Part shown: positions 60,485 to 64,000 of the stretch, piece after piece
Numbering within the stretch: position 1 is the stretch's first letter
Layout of the letters: each line of letters begins with the position of its first letter
Assembly (NCBI GenBank): GCA_039881145.1
Contig: JAYKKI010000061.1
Span: 9,092,501-9,156,500 of the forward strand
Reading direction: 5' to 3'
DNA length: 64,000 nucleotides
Source: Druceiella hillmani
Lineage: Eukaryota; Arthropoda; Insecta; Lepidoptera; Hepialidae
The notes under the pieces: model-generated
The model's input: the letters and a program-made list of their open reading frames with translations, nothing else
Told to the model about the DNA's origin: nothing
Databases searched by the model: none
Translations under genes and position numbers: made by a program

Positions 60485-61097
60485 CAGGGTTCATACAAGA
60501 TTTTCAAAACAAAATTCCTTGAGTTTTCCAAGACTATTTTTCAATTTTACTAAGTCAATATTTAGTGAATATATATTAAAAAATAAAACTTATCTTTATA
60601 TTGCAATTGCATTTTTTATTATTATTTACCTTACAACTATAAATTGTTTGTTCTTTAAAACACAATTACATAACTTATATGATGAATGATTGTATAACTT
60701 ATATATGAATTGATTGATATGTGCAATGTTTAATATATAAAAAAATATAGCTATTAACATTTAAAATTTCAAGCACCAAAATAAAAGTAGCTATTAAAAA
60801 CATAGTAAATTTTCTGTAAATATATGAAGTTTAAAACTGAAAAAAAGTTTAACTTAAAGCAATACTCCATTTTAAATTTTAAAATATTCTATATTTTAAC
60901 AAAAGAAAAAAAACTTTTTCACTTATTCTGTGATACAATTTTTATTTCTCTGTGATGATTATGAAACTTACGTTAAAATAATTGTTTAACTTAGAAAAAT
61001 TAAAAGAAATGCAAAAAATCATTTAACTTTTTTAATTCTTAGAAATTAGAAAATTAAATGAATTTTCAGGCTTTTTATACAAGCTGTATGAACCCTG
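60485..61097. mobile_element. hAT-like MITE
   Basis: Terminal inverted repeats CAGGGTTCATACA (60485-60497) and TGTATGAACCCTG (61085-61097) with related subterminal words (ccttgagttttcc on one side, aattttcaggc on the other). Flanks ccttata| and |cttatata are consistent with a decayed target duplication of about 8 bp. No transposase inside 613 bp. CAGGGTTC is a terminus often seen in hAT elements. Confidence 0.7.
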
Positions 61098-61466
61098 CTT
61101 ATATAGCAAATATGACTAGAAATATTAAAAATAATTTTGAAGATTAAACTATTTACCAAAAGCACTACCAGTTCAGTCATTTGAAATGGCAAGAAGTGGA
61201 AACAGATCATGACACAAAGTACACAATGATAATCAGTTTTACAGTATGATTTTTAATTATTAGTTGAAAAGCTTTAACAAATAAAGCCATTAAACAAATA
61301 AATTTGAAATAAAAATATGCTGCATATTTTGTTTGTCTAAAAACTTTTAAAATAACTTAAGTTATATTTCAAATTTAAGAAATTATTTTTAGAAAGTGTT
61401 TCTATTAATTACAGGAACATAATTTAACGGAACATGTTTTAATCTTTAAATCCAGGAAGCATTCAT

Positions 61467-63478
61467 TCACTTTTTCCTTTTTTTCCTGGAAGGCAATGAT
61501 AATTTAGATTCTTTACAAAATTCCAGAGGCATTTTCTCTAAAAGCCAGTTTTCAACATCTGCAACTTTTTGCTGCAATTCACTAAATACTGAAGGATCAT
61601 TAATCTTATATGACTCTGACACTATATGTTTAATGCTTTTTTGCAGCATAGAAAATTTAGAACTATCCTGTGTTAAATTTATATTAGGAGTTTGATTTTC
61701 TTGGTCAGACATGTTGCTAGATGCCTCAAAAATTTCTGTTGAAAAATTATGTTCTTCAATAACATTTTCAATAGTATTAGAAAAAGATGGATCATTTTTA
61801 AAGTATACACTTTCAATAAAAAAATCAGGCAACACATTAAAGGATAAATTGAAAATTCGAAAAATTGCAAAGAAATGCTTACATGGCAAACCAAATCTTT
61901 TAAAATCTGCACAAGTGCAAAAAGGAAACTTATTGTTATTACTGTCACCAAGGTAAACTACATATGTGTTATTAGCATCTTCACTTGCAATATGGAACTT
62001 AAGTTCCGTAATCTTATTTACAATTCCTTCTGTAGCATACAAACTATTATCAAACCTTTTCAAACAATGTTTTACAAAAGACTTAGGTCTATATTTTAGA
62101 TAATAGGGAATGTTGACATAACTTTTATATCCATTAGAACATTTAATATTTTCTGAAACATAATGCATATATTTATTTGGTAAATATGTTTCAACTAAAC
62201 CCGTTATAACACCAGAAATGCTGTTATCCGAACGTAGTTTTAAATGTTCTTTAACATTCTTATTAATTCTTTCAACTCCATTATTTGTTCTTATAAAAAG
62301 AGCAAATGTATTGGAGTGAAACGCATCAACCCACTTATTAGCATGAGGAAGCCAAGTTTTGGTCATGTAATTCTTGAATTGATTACACTCCCAAACATAA
62401 GAAGTTTGCAAAATATCAAGTCGAAAACTGTACTCTTCCATAGAATTTGCTCTTGCTATATTTTTAAGATGCATTAAAGCATCAATGTTTATGTCAGACG
62501 CATTATTTGGTTTAGATGTCAACCATCTTCGCCAAGCCTGAACACAATGAAAATAGCAAATTCTCATTTGGGCTGATGGAAATATAGTGGCAATTGCATT
62601 TAACTCGGCTTCACAAAAATCAGTCATAAAGCATTTTGGATTTAAAGTAGGATTCCAATCTTTTACAATCCCAAGAGCTTTAGATACAGTGTTTGAGGTT
62701 TCATCCATTGTAATAAAAATGCAACAGGTTGATATTGCATATTGGTTTTGACACACAATAAAAACATAGGCAATGCATACATAGTGGTTTTATAGGTGGC
62801 ATCTAAAAACAACATGTCATTGCCATATATATTCATTAGATATTTTTGCTCTTTGTTTTGGTAAACAAACAAAAATGGTTGATCATTTGTCAAAGGTTGA
62901 AAGTAAATCTTATCATCTGGGTTATTGGTTTTCCAAACATTAACCTTATCTGCTAAACAGTCTTGATCATTTTGTGACTTTTTATTGGCAGTCCTGCTGT
63001 TAAATATCTGATTTCTAATTGTTTTTAAAGTTGGGTAAAACCTACGATTCAATCGACTTGGTATGTACTCATCTCCAAACCAAGCATTTCTATTGTCATT
63101 TAAGTATTTTTTTAGATGATACTGAACTTCCCTTGGACGATCAATTCCATCTCCAACAAGCTCTTTTATTTTTAGTGTCAAGTTTTTATCAATCATTTGA
63201 AGTAAGTCCTCGCACTGTTCAGAAGAATGATTTTCATGATCCGATGGCTTTGCCAAAGTTATATAAACTCTTTTCTGAATACTGACAGATTTTGGATTTA
63301 CAGCCAACTTTAAACGCAGATGCTTAGATGTCTCATTTTTTTTGTGCTGAGAGATTTTGTCCTTTATCATGAAATCTGGAAAGCATAGAATCTCCCTCAA
63401 TACAATTTTAGCTGGACATCCAACTTTTTTGGTTGGTTGGAGAGTCTGGTTGGTTTTACGATAATCATGATCAATAAT
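61467..63478 (-). CDS. MULE transposase (right copy), exon 3 with DDE and SWIM domains, one frameshift
   Basis: Mutator-like transposases cut and paste their own DNA. The exon starts after tttcag at 63479-63484 (IIDHDYRKTN). It runs 267 codons to the first frameshift zone, then continues in the next frame to TGA at 61467. The first frame carries DMLFLDATYKTTMYALPMFL (first catalytic Asp, about 62800). The second carries CFMTDFCEAELNAIATIF (second Asp, about 62625) and FIRTNNGVERINKNVKEHLK (Glu, about 62270), then FCTCADFKRFGLPCKHFFAI (61920-61863), a SWIM zinc finger CxC..CxH, and ends in the basic SRKKRKK. The two frames overlap at 62663-62756; one base lost or gained in the T-run near 62720 explains the break. 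Gene order (CaRF-like N-terminus, DDE, SWIM) resembles Phantom-type animal MULEs and domesticated ZSWIM proteins. Otherwise open, so recently active. Confidence 0.85.
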
Positions 63479-64000
63479 CTGAAACATAATAAAAAACATT
63501 AAATAAAAACGTTAAAACCATGAATTATGTTTAAAACAATTGTTTTAATATTTTTATTATTAAAAAAATTTCATACTTTTAAAGTTTTATATTTTAAATC
63601 TGACTTACTTCTATTTTCTAATTAAAATTTTTTTGTTTTCCATTATATTGTTTAAATATGAGAAATTGCATAAAATATTTAAAATTTAAACACCTATTGA
63701 ACTAATCATTACATTTACTTATTCACTATTCATTTATATTTTTTAAAAAAGTTATAAAATACTTAATGTGGAGCAATTAAACTTGAAAAGATAACTTTAT
63801 TGATGTTAATTTAATAAATGCAGTAAATTTGAAAGCTATTAGTTTATGAGCCATTTAAATTTATATACATTTTTTTATTTTAAAACCTTTTTGAAGATTT
63901 TTTTTTATCATGAAGCATGTTTTTCCCCAATCTAATTACACTATTACCATACTTTTTGTAAGGGGTTGGAATGACAACACCAACCAGGGAGGCGATGACA
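63305..64000 (-). repeat. right arm of 696-bp inverted duplication, continuing past the window
   Basis: Reverse complement of 59183-59878. Spot comparison of several hundred bases showed no difference by eye. It still matches at the last base of the window, so the true arm is longer and exons 1-2 of the right copy should lie just beyond. Confidence 0.92.

Noticed and set aside
62663..62756. Two separate overlapping genes at the MULE
   Set aside because: The two frames together make one transposase: the first Asp is in one and the second Asp, Glu and SWIM finger in the other. A single-base shift explains the overlap.

Overview
This is an AT-rich eukaryotic nuclear window, almost certainly from an insect and possibly from a moth or butterfly. 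The signs are spliced host genes with short exons and long introns, Ada2b-, CDK20- and insect-type UDP-glycosyltransferase exons, and a dense load of insect transposon remains: Jockey/CR1-like LINEs, a tRNA-derived SINE, piggyBac, mariner, Ty1/copia and Mutator-like elements. The LINE and SINE tails and a repeat ending in a 'gacagacggacaaacg...ttttgaggtatgg' stretch resemble families I associate with Lepidoptera. The order is an inference.

Layout. 0-3.5 kb: the C-terminal exon of Ada2b (plus strand) preceded by an intron rich in perfect hairpins. 3.5-26.8 kb: mostly AT-rich DNA with no recognised gene, holding a LINE remnant (13.2-13.9 kb), a SINE (17.8 kb) and an internally deleted piggyBac element with both ends visible (18.7-19.6 kb). 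26.8-28.0 kb: a dead mariner. 28.2-39.4 kb: CDK20 on the minus strand, five exons encoding 284 residues. Its last exon was not found, and its introns hold two tail-to-tail LINEs. 41.3-51.4 kb: a complete four-exon UDP-glycosyltransferase gene on the minus strand (1530 nt, 509 residues). Its introns hold a 95-bp minisatellite, a Ty1/copia remnant with a half-tRNA primer site and a long (AT)n tract. 51.4-56 kb: diverged interspersed repeats. 56-64 kb: a Mutator-like (MULE) cluster made of a 5' fragment, a left copy with three spliced exons, a hAT-like MITE and a right copy in reverse orientation with DDE and SWIM domains and one frameshift.

The most notable signals are: (1) a full-length UGT whose splice phases all agree but whose UDP-sugar-binding residues (the S-x-G-S loop, W-x-P-Q and the terminal D-Q pair) are replaced, suggesting an altered or lost transferase activity; (2) a 696-bp inverted duplication of the MULE 5' region with no net length change between the arms, running off the right edge; (3) a 68-69-bp-arm foldback whose loop holds a hammerhead-ribozyme-like core; (4) many short perfect hairpins scattered over otherwise featureless DNA.

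Exon boundaries were worked out by hand from GT/AG sites, reading frame and remembered family consensus. No similarity search was run.
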